Assembly (NCBI GenBank): GCA_947627185.1
Contig: CANQVF010000005.1
Location: forward strand, 1-64,000
Source: an uncultured Clostridia bacterium
Lineage (GTDB): Bacteria; Bacillota; Clostridia; TANB77; CAG-508
DNA: 64,000 bases
Direction: 5' to 3'
The notes under the pieces are model-generated. The model was not told the origin of the DNA, ran no database searches, and worked only from the letters and a program-made list of their open reading frames with translations. Made by a program: the position numbers and the translations under genes. Below, piece after piece: positions 1 through 8,126 of this stretch (the stretch's first letter is position 1; each line of letters starts with the position of its first letter).

Positions 1-125
1 CAACATCATTATTCTCAGGTTCAACATCTAAAATTTCATCATTAACAACATCATTATTCTCAGGTTCAACATCTAAAATTTCATCATTAACAACATCATT
101 ATTCTCAGGTTCAACATCTAAAGCT
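1..125. repeat. 45-bp in-frame tandem repeat
   Basis: Copies start at 1, 46 and 91. The first two are identical over 45 bp and the third diverges after about 30 bp. The unit length is a multiple of three, so each copy adds 15 residues to the acidic tail of the overlapping gene. The array may continue left of the window. Confidence 0.9.
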
Positions 126-616
126 TCAAAATCATTAGAAATAATTTTTTCATCATTAATTGCAGTTTCTGGTTGAAACTCAGTATTATTTTTAACATCA
201 TTAATAGTAGATGAATTATTTATATTATCATCTACAATATTAGATTTATTTATATTACTTAAATTAAGATGTAGAGTCCTTTTAGCTTTAGGAATAGAAG
301 AAATAGCTATTGTATTTTCAACACTACCATTATTATTAGAATTATTTTTAGAACTTACATTAATATTTTTAATAGTTCTTTTTTTAGTAGTAGGTATAGT
401 TTCTTTTTCTGCAATTTCAACAGTTTTTGTTTCTACAACTTTTTTTCTTCCACGAGTAGAAGATTTTTTATTTTTTTCTTCTTTTAAATTTTTAGAAACT
501 TTTTCTACTTTTTCTTTTTTATTTTTTGAACCTGGTTTTCTTCCTCTTTTTTTAGGAAGTAAATTCTCACCAGATACAACTGCTTTTTCAGTTGTTTCTT
601 CTGGATTTACTGCCAT
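1..616 (-). CDS. Lysine-rich AT-hook-like protein, C-terminus beyond left edge
   Basis: About 205 residues are visible and the frame stays open to the window edge. The start ATG (complement of 614-616) has a GGAGG ribosome site just upstream and a good promoter at 672-700. The N-terminal 110 residues are rich in Lys, Arg, Thr and Glu. They contain KKRGRKPGSKNKK and a second TRGRKK motif, both close to the AT-hook core (Arg-Gly-Arg) that inserts in the minor groove of AT-rich DNA. The C-terminal part is Asn/Asp/Glu-rich and ends in a 15-residue tandem repeat (DVEPENNDVVNDEIL). A basic DNA-binding head with an acidic repetitive tail suggests a nucleoid-associated or histone-H1-like protein. This is inference from composition; no catalytic domain is seen and the family is not recognised. 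Confidence 0.6.
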   Translation of the reverse strand, partial: MAVNPEETTEKAVVSGENLLPKKRGRKPGSKNKKEKVEKVSKNLKEEKNKKSSTRGRKKVVETKTVEIAEKETIPTTKKRTIKNINVSSKNNSNNNGSVENTIAISSIPKAKRTLHLNLSNINKSNIVDDNINNSSTINDVKNNTEFQPETAINDEKIISNDFEALDVEPENNDVVNDEILDVEPENNDVVNDEILDVEPENNDV

Positions 617-671
617 TTTTTAACCTCCATATCGACAAAATAATTCATATTATCTTACGTTTATACAAAGA

Positions 672-700
672 ATTATAATATAAAGGAAAAAAAAAGTAAA
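672..700 (-). promoter_or_regulatory. SigA-type promoter of the left-edge gene
   Basis: On the minus strand TTTACT (695-700) and TATAAT (672-677) are separated by 17 bp, about 55 bp upstream of the start codon at 616. Confidence 0.6.
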
Positions 701-731
701 TGGATTTTATTGCAAAAAAAAGCAAAAAATA

Positions 732-766
732 TTTCTTTTTTGTAACAAAAATATTACAAAAAGAAA
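732..766. other. Hairpin between divergent genes
   Basis: TTTCTTTTTTGTAA is followed after a short A-rich loop by TTACAAAAAGAAA. It lies between the two divergent promoters and so is not the terminator of either flanking gene. Its role is unknown. Confidence 0.4.
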
Positions 767-788
767 GAAAAATGAAATATAAAATTCA

Positions 789-817
789 TTGAACATATTT
801 TTTAATAATGATACAAT
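789..817 (+). promoter_or_regulatory. SigA-type promoter of the DUF4116 gene
   Basis: TTGAAC (789-794) and TACAAT (812-817) are separated by 17 bp, about 68 bp upstream of the start codon at 885. Confidence 0.55.
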
Positions 818-884
818 TTTTTAAAATTTAAAGTATTCTTTTATTGATGTACTTTTAGCTAAAAATGAAATAGGAGAAATGAAA

Positions 885-1415
885 ATGGCAGATAGTGAAG
901 AAATAATTGAAGCAAAAGAAAAAAGAAATGATAGAGAATATTTTTCAAGAATAGTAAAAACAACTCCAAATTTAATAGAATGGGCGAGTGATGAAATAAA
1001 AGATGATAAAGAAATTATATTAGAAGCTGTTAAACAAGATGGCGGTGTATTAGAATTTGCAAGTAAAAGACTGAAAGACGATAAAGATGTTTTATTAGAA
1101 GCTGTAAAAAAATCTGGTTGGACTTTTTGTTATGCAAGTGATAGACTAAAAGGTGATAAAGATGTTTTATTGAAAGCAACAGAAAATGATGGCCAAGCAT
1201 TATATTATGCTAGTAAAGAATTAAGGGATAATAAAGAAATAGTAATGAGTGCTGTTAATAATAAACCTATCATATTAAAATATGCTAGTTTGAGATTAAG
1301 AAGTGATAAAGACATTGCAATGTTGGCTGTTAAAAAAGCAAAACAAAAAGTAATTGATTATATAACACCTTCATTAAGAGAAGATGCAGATATAAAAAAT
1401 TTATTAAATGTTTAA
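885..1415 (+). CDS. DUF4116 repeat protein
   Basis: 176 residues built from about five tandem units of roughly 24 residues. Each has the pattern (L/A)-x-x-A-S-x-x-L-(K/R)-x-D-K-(D/E)-(I/V)-x-(L/M)-x-A-V, typical of DUF4116 (seen, for example, as KDDKEIILEAVKQDG). The family has no established activity; the units are expected to form a helical repeat array that binds another macromolecule. An in-frame ATG exists at 879, but AGGAG at 872-876 is only 2 nt from it and 8 nt from the ATG at 885, so 885 is preferred. It is a single-gene transcript with its own promoter and a terminator at 1431-1477. Confidence 0.75.
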   Translation: MADSEEIIEAKEKRNDREYFSRIVKTTPNLIEWASDEIKDDKEIILEAVKQDGGVLEFASKRLKDDKDVLLEAVKKSGWTFCYASDRLKGDKDVLLKATENDGQALYYASKELRDNKEIVMSAVNNKPIILKYASLRLRSDKDIAMLAVKKAKQKVIDYITPSLREDADIKNLLNV

Positions 1416-1430
1416 ATAAAAAGTGGAATA

Positions 1431-1477
1431 AACCTTTCTTTTTTAGAATATATAATAAAAAAAGAAAGGTTTTTTTG
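1431..1477 (+). terminator. Hairpin terminator overlapping the yqfC leader
   Basis: AACCTTTCTTTTTT pairs with AAAAAAGAAAGGTT, followed by seven T. The right arm (AAAGAAAGG) is also the only Shine-Dalgarno-like sequence for yqfC, whose ATG is at 1480. The same stem could therefore stop upstream transcription and hide the yqfC ribosome site. Confidence 0.65.
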
Positions 1478-1479
1478 TT

Positions 1480-1749
1480 ATGAAAAATTATGATAAAGTA
1501 AGTAAATTTTTGGAAATACCAAGAGAAGTTGTTAGTAATATTCCCAAAATTACAATAACAGGTTTCGATGAAATATTAATAGAGAATTTTAAAGGAATTT
1601 TAGAATACGAAGATTTTTTCACAAGAATAAGTACTTCTTTAGGAAATATAAATATAAATGGATTTAATTTAAAACTAAATCAAATGACAGATGATGATAT
1701 AATAGTTACTGGGAAAATTGAAAATATTGATTTTGAAAATAAAAATTAA
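1480..1749 (+). CDS. yqfC: Sporulation protein YqfC (YabP/YqfC family)
   Basis: 89 residues, the usual family length. It matches YqfC/YabP throughout: an N-terminal KFLEIPREVVSNIPKITITG, then IENFKGILEYED, then a beta-rich half with SLGNININGFNL and IIVTGKIENI. YqfC is a sporulation protein of unknown biochemical role, encoded directly upstream of yqfD as here. Its start lies three bases after the T-run of a strong hairpin. The best ribosome site (AAGG at 1466-1469) lies inside that stem with 10-nt spacing, so expression may depend on hairpin opening or read-through. Confidence 0.85.
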   Translation: MKNYDKVSKFLEIPREVVSNIPKITITGFDEILIENFKGILEYEDFFTRISTSLGNININGFNLKLNQMTDDDIIVTGKIENIDFENKN

Positions 1750-1833
1750 TAATAATAGAATAAAAAAATATTTATGAAAAGATTTTGAATTGAAAGCAAT
1801 TTTAAATTAAAATTTATTTTTAAGGAGAAATTT

Positions 1834-3024
1834 ATGATTTTAAAATTGATATTCATGTTTTTTGCTGGATATGTAAATATTGTTGTAGAAGGTTTTTTTA
1901 TTGAAAGATTTTTAAATATTTGCAGAAATAAAAAAATTTTTATACAAGATTTACAAAGAGAAAACAATACATATATAAAAGCGAAGATATTAAAATCAGA
2001 CTTTAATGAAATAGTACATATTGCGAAACAGACTAAATGCAAAGTAAAAATACATAAAAAATCAGGAATTCCGTTTTTTATTAATAGATATAGAAAAAGA
2101 AAAATTTTTGCAATTGCTGTATTGGTAATTGCAATTTTTATTTTTACAATTACTAAATTTGTTTGGAATATTGAAGTTGAAGGAAATGAAAATTTAAGTA
2201 AAGAAGAAATTATTAATATAGTGAAAGAATATGGTATTAATGTAGGTAAATTAAAATCTAAAATAGATACTCAAAAGATAAGTAATGAAATCAGATTAAA
2301 CAGAGAAGATTTATCTTGGATTGGAATAAATATAAAAGGAACAAATGTAATTATAACAGTAGAAGAATCTACTAAAATACCAGAAATAATTGATAAAAAT
2401 GAAATTTGCGATATTATTGCAAGTAAAGATGCAGTTATATCAAAAATAATTGTGCAAAATGGAACTGCTAAAGTAAAAGAAGGTGATAAAGTAAAAAAAG
2501 GTGATGTTCTAGTTGAAGGAGTAATGGAGGGAGAACACACTGGAATAAGGCAAGTACATGCAGATGCTGATGTTTTTGGAAGTATATACTGTGAAAAAGA
2601 AAAAAAAGAAGAGTTTGTGCAAAATGTTACAGTAAAAACTGGAAATGAACAGAAAAAAAACGAAATTTGTATAAATAATTTTAAAATAAATTTAAATAAA
2701 GGGGTTTCAAAATTTAAAAATTATGATACAATAGTCACAAATCAAAAAATAAAGTTTTTTTCTAATTTCTATTTTCCAATAGAAATAAAAACTACAAAAT
2801 ATATAGAATTAACTAATGAACCTAAAAAATATTCTGAAGATGAATTAAAATCTAAAATAGAAACAGAATTAGAAGCAGAATTAGAAAAAGAATATGAAGT
2901 ATCAAAATATGATGAAAAAAATAAGAATAGAAATGTAGATATACAAGTTGAAAATGATGGATTAAAAGTAAAATTAAGTTATGAATTAAAAGAAGAGATA
3001 GGAATAAAAAGAAACTTAAATTAG
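1834..3024 (+). CDS. yqfD: Sporulation protein YqfD
   Basis: 396 residues. It follows the YqfD plan: a cytoplasmic N-terminal domain with GYVNIVVEGFFIERFLN, one membrane helix at about 91-110, then WNIEVEGNENLS and a large outside domain. The outside part contains a lipoyl-like stretch around residues 200-235 (VKEGDKVKKGDVLVEGVM). YqfD is required for efficient spore formation in Bacillus and is paired with YqfC. AAGGAGA precedes the ATG with good spacing. It is 84 bp from yqfC and 11 bp from the next gene, so probably co-transcribed. Confidence 0.9.
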   Translation: MILKLIFMFFAGYVNIVVEGFFIERFLNICRNKKIFIQDLQRENNTYIKAKILKSDFNEIVHIAKQTKCKVKIHKKSGIPFFINRYRKRKIFAIAVLVIAIFIFTITKFVWNIEVEGNENLSKEEIINIVKEYGINVGKLKSKIDTQKISNEIRLNREDLSWIGINIKGTNVIITVEESTKIPEIIDKNEICDIIASKDAVISKIIVQNGTAKVKEGDKVKKGDVLVEGVMEGEHTGIRQVHADADVFGSIYCEKEKKEEFVQNVTVKTGNEQKKNEICINNFKINLNKGVSKFKNYDTIVTNQKIKFFSNFYFPIEIKTTKYIELTNEPKKYSEDELKSKIETELEAELEKEYEVSKYDEKNKNRNVDIQVENDGLKVKLSYELKEEIGIKRNLN

Positions 3025-3035
3025 GAGGGAATTAT

Positions 3036-4226
3036 ATGGTTGAAGAAAGAGGCTTAAAAGTAATATCTAACGAAACTACTTTTTTTAGTAAAGTTTCTAG
3101 TACATTAACAAAATTATTAACACCAACTAAAATTGGTATTAATGGAATGATGATTAACATAAAAAGAAGTAGTGCTATTAAATATTTTGAGCAATATAAA
3201 ATTGCTGATAAAATAGATGATGTTACAAAAAAAGACCAACTTCAAAATAGATATGAAGAAAGCTATACTTTATATTTAGAAGCAATAGATAAACATATAA
3301 TGGACTCAATTTATAAAAAAGTAAAAAATCATATGGCTTCTGTTTTTGAAAAAAATGCTTTAGCAAATTATTATAATGTAGTTCATTTAAAAGATACAGA
3401 ATATTTAGAATATAAATATAGAAAACAAAAATTTTTATTAGATTTAGATTATGAAAGTTTAACAGTAGCAAAAAAAGATAAAATAATAAAGAAATATGAG
3501 CCAATCTATATAGAAAAAATGGATGGCATTTATAAAGGAATATTAAAAAATTATTCAGTAAAATTAGCTGATGGATTACGTGCTAAAAGAGTAAATCAAA
3601 TAGATTTGTATAAAAAAATATTTGAAACTTTGGAAGATTATATAAAAAATATATTACCTATTAAATTTAAAGTAGAAGGAACAGAAAAATATTCTAAAGT
3701 TTTAAAAGAATATGAAGAATATGAAAAATTCAGTGTTGGAAAATTAGATGAAAAAGATTTTGTTGAAAAAAATATGATTCTACTTGGATTAAGTAGAGTT
3801 TTATTTACACATAGTTTGCCACTTGTTGCTGCAGAACAATGTTATAATAAACTTTTAAAAGATACAAGAAATCTTATTTTAGCATCTAATTCAGAAGAGA
3901 AAAGAGAATCTGTATATCAAATATTATTAAAATTAATTGAAGATTATAATGTAAAACTTTTATCAACTAAAGTTTATTGGGACAAGCCAGAAGAAAGAGA
4001 TGCTTATCAAAAATTTTGGAAAGCATATAGTAAAACAAATTCTTCTGATGAAAAAGAAATCTTATCTTTAAAAAGAGAACTATACAATACTTCTGATGAA
4101 TATGAAAAATATTCTGAAGTTAGACAATTTTATAAAAATAAGCTAGTAGAATTAGGAGCAATGAAGGTTATAAAAAATTTCCCATCTAAAAAGTTTAATG
4201 GTCATTTTATAAAAAGAAATGTTTAA
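3036..4226 (+). CDS. Unrecognised 396-residue helical protein in the phoH/yqfF position
   Basis: Strong TTAGGAGGG ribosome site. The protein is charged, Lys/Glu/Tyr-rich and predicted mostly helical. It has no signal peptide, no membrane segment and no nucleotide-binding motif, so it is neither PhoH (which would show a P-loop) nor YqfF (which would show several membrane helices and an HD motif). Those genes usually lie between yqfD and ybeY. The N-terminus carries a short hydrophobic/amphipathic patch (LTPTKIGINGMMINI). It stops one base before ybeY starts, so translation is coupled. No function can be assigned; its place in a sporulation and 16S-maturation operon is the only clue. Confidence 0.6.
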   Translation: MVEERGLKVISNETTFFSKVSSTLTKLLTPTKIGINGMMINIKRSSAIKYFEQYKIADKIDDVTKKDQLQNRYEESYTLYLEAIDKHIMDSIYKKVKNHMASVFEKNALANYYNVVHLKDTEYLEYKYRKQKFLLDLDYESLTVAKKDKIIKKYEPIYIEKMDGIYKGILKNYSVKLADGLRAKRVNQIDLYKKIFETLEDYIKNILPIKFKVEGTEKYSKVLKEYEEYEKFSVGKLDEKDFVEKNMILLGLSRVLFTHSLPLVAAEQCYNKLLKDTRNLILASNSEEKRESVYQILLKLIEDYNVKLLSTKVYWDKPEERDAYQKFWKAYSKTNSSDEKEILSLKRELYNTSDEYEKYSEVRQFYKNKLVELGAMKVIKNFPSKKFNGHFIKRNV

Positions 4227-4748
4227 ATGAAGAGAAATGAATTTTATAAAGGGATAAAACATAAAATGAAAAAATTTGTTGAAATAGAATATCTAGATTT
4301 AAAAGAAAATATAGAATGTGAAGAATTAATTAATAAAGTATTAGAAAAATGTTTTTTAACAGAAGGACTAGAAAATACTAATTTGTATGTTAGCATCACA
4401 TTAACTAATCCTGAAAACATTAAAAAAATAAATAAAAAATATAGAAATATAGACAAAGAAACTGATGTACTTTCATTTCCAATTTTTGAAAAAGAAGAAA
4501 TATTAAATTTGAAAAATCTAAATCACGAAGAAGTATTAGGTGATATTGTAATTTCTGTTGATAGAGTTATGGAACAATCAAAAGAATATGGACATAGTTT
4601 TGAAAGAGAACTTTCATATATGGTTGTTCATGGATTTTATCATCTAATGGGAGAGGATCATATAAAAGAAGAAGATAAAAAACATATGAGAGAAAAAGAA
4701 GAAAAAATTTTGAAAAGTTTAAATATTTTAAGAAATACAAATATTTAA
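4227..4748 (+). CDS. ybeY: Endoribonuclease YbeY
   Basis: 173 residues from the first ATG. It carries the YbeY metal site HGFYHLMGEDH (His135, His139, His145), preceded by ETDVLSFP and LGDIVIS, all family hallmarks. YbeY is a single-strand-specific RNase that acts in 16S rRNA 3'-end maturation and ribosome quality control in the cytoplasm. The ATG at 4227 abuts the stop of the previous gene and has little ribosome site. An internal ATG at 4266, preceded by AAAGGGA, gives a protein beginning MKKFVEIEY, closer to the usual family N-terminus, and is a reasonable alternative. Confidence 0.93.
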   Translation: MKRNEFYKGIKHKMKKFVEIEYLDLKENIECEELINKVLEKCFLTEGLENTNLYVSITLTNPENIKKINKKYRNIDKETDVLSFPIFEKEEILNLKNLNHEEVLGDIVISVDRVMEQSKEYGHSFERELSYMVVHGFYHLMGEDHIKEEDKKHMREKEEKILKSLNILRNTNI

Positions 4749-4772
4749 ATTTAAATCAATCTTGAGGGAAAA

Positions 4773-5159
4773 ATGAAAAATAAATGGGAAAATAAAAATT
4801 TTTTTAATGCTCTAAAAAATTCTTTAAATGGAATATTTTATGTTATAAAAAATGAAAATAATATAAAAATTGAATTAATTTTTGCTTTTTTTACAATAAT
4901 AGCTAGTATACTTTTAAAAATAAATTTGATAGAAACTATTTTAATTGTTTTTGTTATTTTTTTAGTTTTGTTTGCCGAATGCATAAATACTGCAATAGAA
5001 ACAGTTGTAAATTTATATACAGAAGAATATAATGAAAAAGCAAAAATTGCAAAAGATATTTCTGCTGGTGGTGTATTAATTGTTTCAATGTTATCTGTTA
5101 TAATTGGTGTATTAATTTTTTTACCTAAGATAATAAAAATTTTTTTAGTATTAATTTAG
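4773..5159 (+). CDS. dgkA: Diacylglycerol/undecaprenol kinase (DgkA family)
   Basis: 128 residues with three hydrophobic helices (about 34-52, 54-70, 99-120). The active-site signature is FAECINTAIETVV, with Glu69 and the NTAIE segment at 72-76. Gram-positive members phosphorylate undecaprenol rather than diacylglycerol, recycling the lipid carrier used for cell-wall synthesis. TTGAGGG precedes the ATG. The position directly after ybeY is the conserved Firmicute order. Confidence 0.92.
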   Translation: MKNKWENKNFFNALKNSLNGIFYVIKNENNIKIELIFAFFTIIASILLKINLIETILIVFVIFLVLFAECINTAIETVVNLYTEEYNEKAKIAKDISAGGVLIVSMLSVIIGVLIFLPKIIKIFLVLI

Positions 5160-5229
5160 AAACAATATAAATGAACTAATAAAAATTCTATTATTAAATA
5201 AACTAATAAAAGTAGTTTTGGAGGTACTT

Positions 5230-6297
5230 ATGAAAAAAATTGTAATTGTAGTAGTAATTGTTTTATTAATAGCAATACCAGTTATTGTTTTAAATTATAA
5301 GTCAGAAGAAATTTCTAATATTCAAGATGATAAAACTGAAATTCAAGATGAACAACAAGATGAAAAAGTACCAGAAACAAAACAACCAGAAATAAAAATT
5401 TTTAATGGTAATGCAAGACCAATTGCATTTATGATTGATAATAATAAAAATGCTCAGCCACAAGCTTCAATCAATAAAACATATATGGTATATGAAATAA
5501 TTGTTGAAGGTGGAGAAACTAGATTAATGGCATTATTTAAAGGAGTAGATGCAAATTCAGTAGGACCAATTAGAAGTTCAAGACATTACTTTTTAGATTA
5601 TGCAATGGAAAATGATGCTATATATGCACATCTTGGAATGAGTCCACAAGCTCAATCTGATATGGCATTATATGGAATAAATAATATAAATGGACAAGCA
5701 TATGATACTGGAAAGCCACAAACAGCCACTTCTTTATATTGGAGAGTAAAACATAAAAAGGCACCACATGATGCATATACAAATACAGAGTCCATTTTAA
5801 AAATTGCAAAAGATAAAAAATATGCTACTACTTCTGAGAAAAAAAGTGTATTAAATTATGTACCAGAAGAAGTAAATTTAGAAATGCCTGATGCAATAAT
5901 TGCAAATACAATTACAATACCTTATGCAACAGGACATAAAGTAAAATATGAATATAATGCAGAAACAAAAAGATATACAAGATATTCAAAAAACAAAAAA
6001 ATGACAGATGAAGTATCAAAAGAAGATGTTACTACTAAAAACATAATTATAACTTTTGCTAAAAATTATACTTTGGATGATAAAGAAAATAAAGGAAGAC
6101 AAGATGTTGTAACAGTTGGAGAACTTGATGGATATTATATAACAAATGGTAAAGCAGTAAAAATAAAATGTATAAAAACAGACAGAAAAGAACAAACAAA
6201 ATATGTAGATTTAAGTGGTAATGAAATAAATGTAAACGATGGAAACACTTGGGTTAACGTATGTCCAATAGATGCAAATGTTTCAATCACAGAGTAA
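5230..6297 (+). CDS. YerB-like DUF3048 protein, membrane anchored
   Basis: 355 residues from the ATG at 5230, which has GGAGGT at 5220-5225; an upstream in-frame TTG at 5218 overlaps that ribosome site and is not used. A membrane anchor spans residues 3-22. A short acidic Gln/Glu linker follows, then the DUF3048 core: ARPIAFMIDNNKNAQPQA, VGPIRSSRHYFLDYA, TGKPQTATSLYWR. A C-terminal DUF3048_C-type domain ends in DGNTWVNVCP. Family members are outward-facing lipoproteins or anchored proteins of unknown enzymology. It sits between dgkA and era, where many Bacilli have cdd, 16 bp upstream of era. Confidence 0.85.
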   Translation: MKKIVIVVVIVLLIAIPVIVLNYKSEEISNIQDDKTEIQDEQQDEKVPETKQPEIKIFNGNARPIAFMIDNNKNAQPQASINKTYMVYEIIVEGGETRLMALFKGVDANSVGPIRSSRHYFLDYAMENDAIYAHLGMSPQAQSDMALYGINNINGQAYDTGKPQTATSLYWRVKHKKAPHDAYTNTESILKIAKDKKYATTSEKKSVLNYVPEEVNLEMPDAIIANTITIPYATGHKVKYEYNAETKRYTRYSKNKKMTDEVSKEDVTTKNIIITFAKNYTLDDKENKGRQDVVTVGELDGYYITNGKAVKIKCIKTDRKEQTKYVDLSGNEINVNDGNTWVNVCPIDANVSITE

Positions 6298-6312
6298 AAG
6301 AAAAGGAAAAAT

Positions 6313-7215
6313 ATGGAGAAATTTAAATCAGGTTTTGTTTCTTTAGTAGGAAGAACAAATGTTGGAAAATCTACTTTATTAAATGCATTAGTAAAAGAAA
6401 AAGTTGCAATTACAGCTAATAAAGTTCAAACTACTAGAACAGCAATAAAAGCAATTTTAAATGATAAAAATTATCAAATAATAATTACAGATACACCAGG
6501 AATACATAAACCTAAAACCAAACTAAGCAAAACAATGGTAGAAACAGCTTTTAATATGTTTTCAGAAGTTGATGCTATTTTATTTTTAATAGAAGCAACT
6601 TCTGTAGAGATTGGCAGAGGAGATAGAAGAATATTAGATAAAATAATAGAAAGCAGAAAACCATGTATACTTGTAATTAATAAAATTGATTTAGTACCAA
6701 AAGATAAACTTTTAAACCTTATAAATATTTATAGTAAAGAATATAATTTTACAGCAGTTGTGCCAATATCAGCTGAGAAAAAATCTGGAATAGATGAAAT
6801 AATAAAAGAATTAATTGCTATTTTACCAGAAGGACCAAAATATTATTCTGATGAAGAATATACTGATCAAACAGTAAAACAAATATCAGAAGAAATAATT
6901 AGAGAAAAAGCTTTGCTTTTTTTACAAGATGAAGTTCCACACGGAATCTATGTTGAAATAGAAAGTTTCAAAGAACGAACTACGAGTAGAGGAGAACAAA
7001 TTAACGATATAGATGCAACAATTTATTGCATAAAAGAATCTCATAAAGGAATAATTATTGGAAAAGGTGGAAATCTTTTGAAAAAAATAGCAAGTTTTGC
7101 CAGACGAGATATTGAAGAAATGCTTGGAACAAAAGTTAATTTGAAAGTCTGGGTTAAAGTAAAAGAGGATTGGCAAGAAAAAGATAATATAGTAAATAAA
7201 TTTAAATTAAAATAA
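6313..7215 (+). CDS. era: GTPase Era
   Basis: 300 residues, the usual length. G1 is GRTNVGKS (13-20), G2 lies around QTTRT (39-43), G3 is DTPG (60-63) and G4 is NKID (123-126). The C-terminal KH domain contains IIIGKGGNLLKKIASFARRDIE. Era binds the 3' end of 16S rRNA and helps assemble the 30S subunit, acting in the same pathway as YbeY upstream. Part of the yqfC-recO cluster. Confidence 0.97.
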   Translation: MEKFKSGFVSLVGRTNVGKSTLLNALVKEKVAITANKVQTTRTAIKAILNDKNYQIIITDTPGIHKPKTKLSKTMVETAFNMFSEVDAILFLIEATSVEIGRGDRRILDKIIESRKPCILVINKIDLVPKDKLLNLINIYSKEYNFTAVVPISAEKKSGIDEIIKELIAILPEGPKYYSDEEYTDQTVKQISEEIIREKALLFLQDEVPHGIYVEIESFKERTTSRGEQINDIDATIYCIKESHKGIIIGKGGNLLKKIASFARRDIEEMLGTKVNLKVWVKVKEDWQEKDNIVNKFKLK

Positions 7216-7273
7216 ATACCAGTATAAATCTTCTAAAATTACAAAAGATAAATTCAAGAAGGAGAGAAATGAC

Positions 7274-7426
7274 ATGATAAAAAATTTAGCTTGGAATACT
7301 TTTAAACAAACTGGAAATATAAATTCTTATTTAGAATTTAAAGAAGTAGAAAATATAGAAGAAAATATGAAGGTAATTTTAAATGAAACAAATAAAAGTA
7401 AATGGAATAGTAATAGCAGAAAATAA
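7274..7426 (+). CDS. yqzL: YqzL-like small protein
   Basis: 50 residues. AAGGAGAG lies upstream of ATG 7274. The N-terminal MIKNLAWNTFKQTGNINSYL matches the small YqzL proteins found between era and recO in Firmicutes (Trp/Phe, TGxIxxYL pattern). Its last 44 bp overlap the start of recO in another frame, which suggests translational coupling. Function unknown in the family. Confidence 0.8.
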   Translation: MIKNLAWNTFKQTGNINSYLEFKEVENIEENMKVILNETNKSKWNSNSRK

Positions 7427-8111
7427 TATGGGGGATTTTGATAAAATGCTTACAATTTTAACCCCTAATTTAGGAAAAATTGGGTGCAGTGCAAAGGGAT
7501 CAAGAAGACCAAAAAGTCTTCTTCTTAGCGGTACTCAATTTTTGTGTTTTGGAGAATATATGTTATTTAAAGGTTCTGATACTTACACAATCAATTCTTG
7601 TGAAACTATTGAAATGTTTTATAATATAAGAACAGATTTAGATAAATTAACTTATGCTTCATACATAACAAAAATAATAAATGATGTTACAACAGAAAAT
7701 CAAAATTCATTTAATACTTTAAAATTATTTTTAAATACTTTATATATGATTTCTGAAACAGATAAGGACTTAGATTTTATAACTTCAGTTTTTAAAATGA
7801 GAATTCTTAAAATTTTAGGGTTTGCACCAAATTTAACAGAATGTGTTAATTGTAAATCAAAAGAAAATTTAAATTTTTTTAGTATAAAAGATAATGGCTC
7901 AAAATGTTCAAGTTGCGCAAAACAAGATACTAGTAGTTTAACTTTAAGTGATCCTACTAGAAATTCAATCTTATATATTATGAAGTCGGACCCTAAAAAA
8001 ATTTTTTCTTTTGAGCTTTCAGAAAAATGTAAGAAAGAATTAGAATTGATATCAAGTGTTTTTCTAAATGAGAAATTAGAAAAAGAATATAAGCTAGAAA
8101 AAATATTTTAG
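7383..8111 (+). CDS. recO: DNA repair protein RecO
   Basis: 242 residues. An N-terminal OB-fold (about 1-80) starts KVNGIVIAENNMGDFDKMLTI and includes KGSRRPKS. A four-Cys zinc site follows (Cys154, Cys157, Cys175, Cys178), and the C-terminus is helical. RecO loads RecA on SSB-coated single strands with RecR in recombinational repair. The start has GAAGG 9 nt upstream, lying inside the yqzL coding region. Conserved order era-yqzL-recO. A palindromic repeat (8127-8303) follows instead of a simple terminator. Confidence 0.92.
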   Translation: MKQIKVNGIVIAENNMGDFDKMLTILTPNLGKIGCSAKGSRRPKSLLLSGTQFLCFGEYMLFKGSDTYTINSCETIEMFYNIRTDLDKLTYASYITKIINDVTTENQNSFNTLKLFLNTLYMISETDKDLDFITSVFKMRILKILGFAPNLTECVNCKSKENLNFFSIKDNGSKCSSCAKQDTSSLTLSDPTRNSILYIMKSDPKKIFSFELSEKCKKELELISSVFLNEKLEKEYKLEKIF

Positions 8112-8126
8112 TTATTTAATATTTTA

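Noticed and set aside
1..125. Tandem 45-bp units as a possible CRISPR array
   Set aside because: The units are contiguous without unique spacers and in frame with a coding sequence.
1746..2042. 98-residue minus-strand frame over the yqfC-yqfD junction
   Set aside because: Antisense of the conserved yqfD N-terminus, low-complexity Leu/Phe/Ile composition, no start site.
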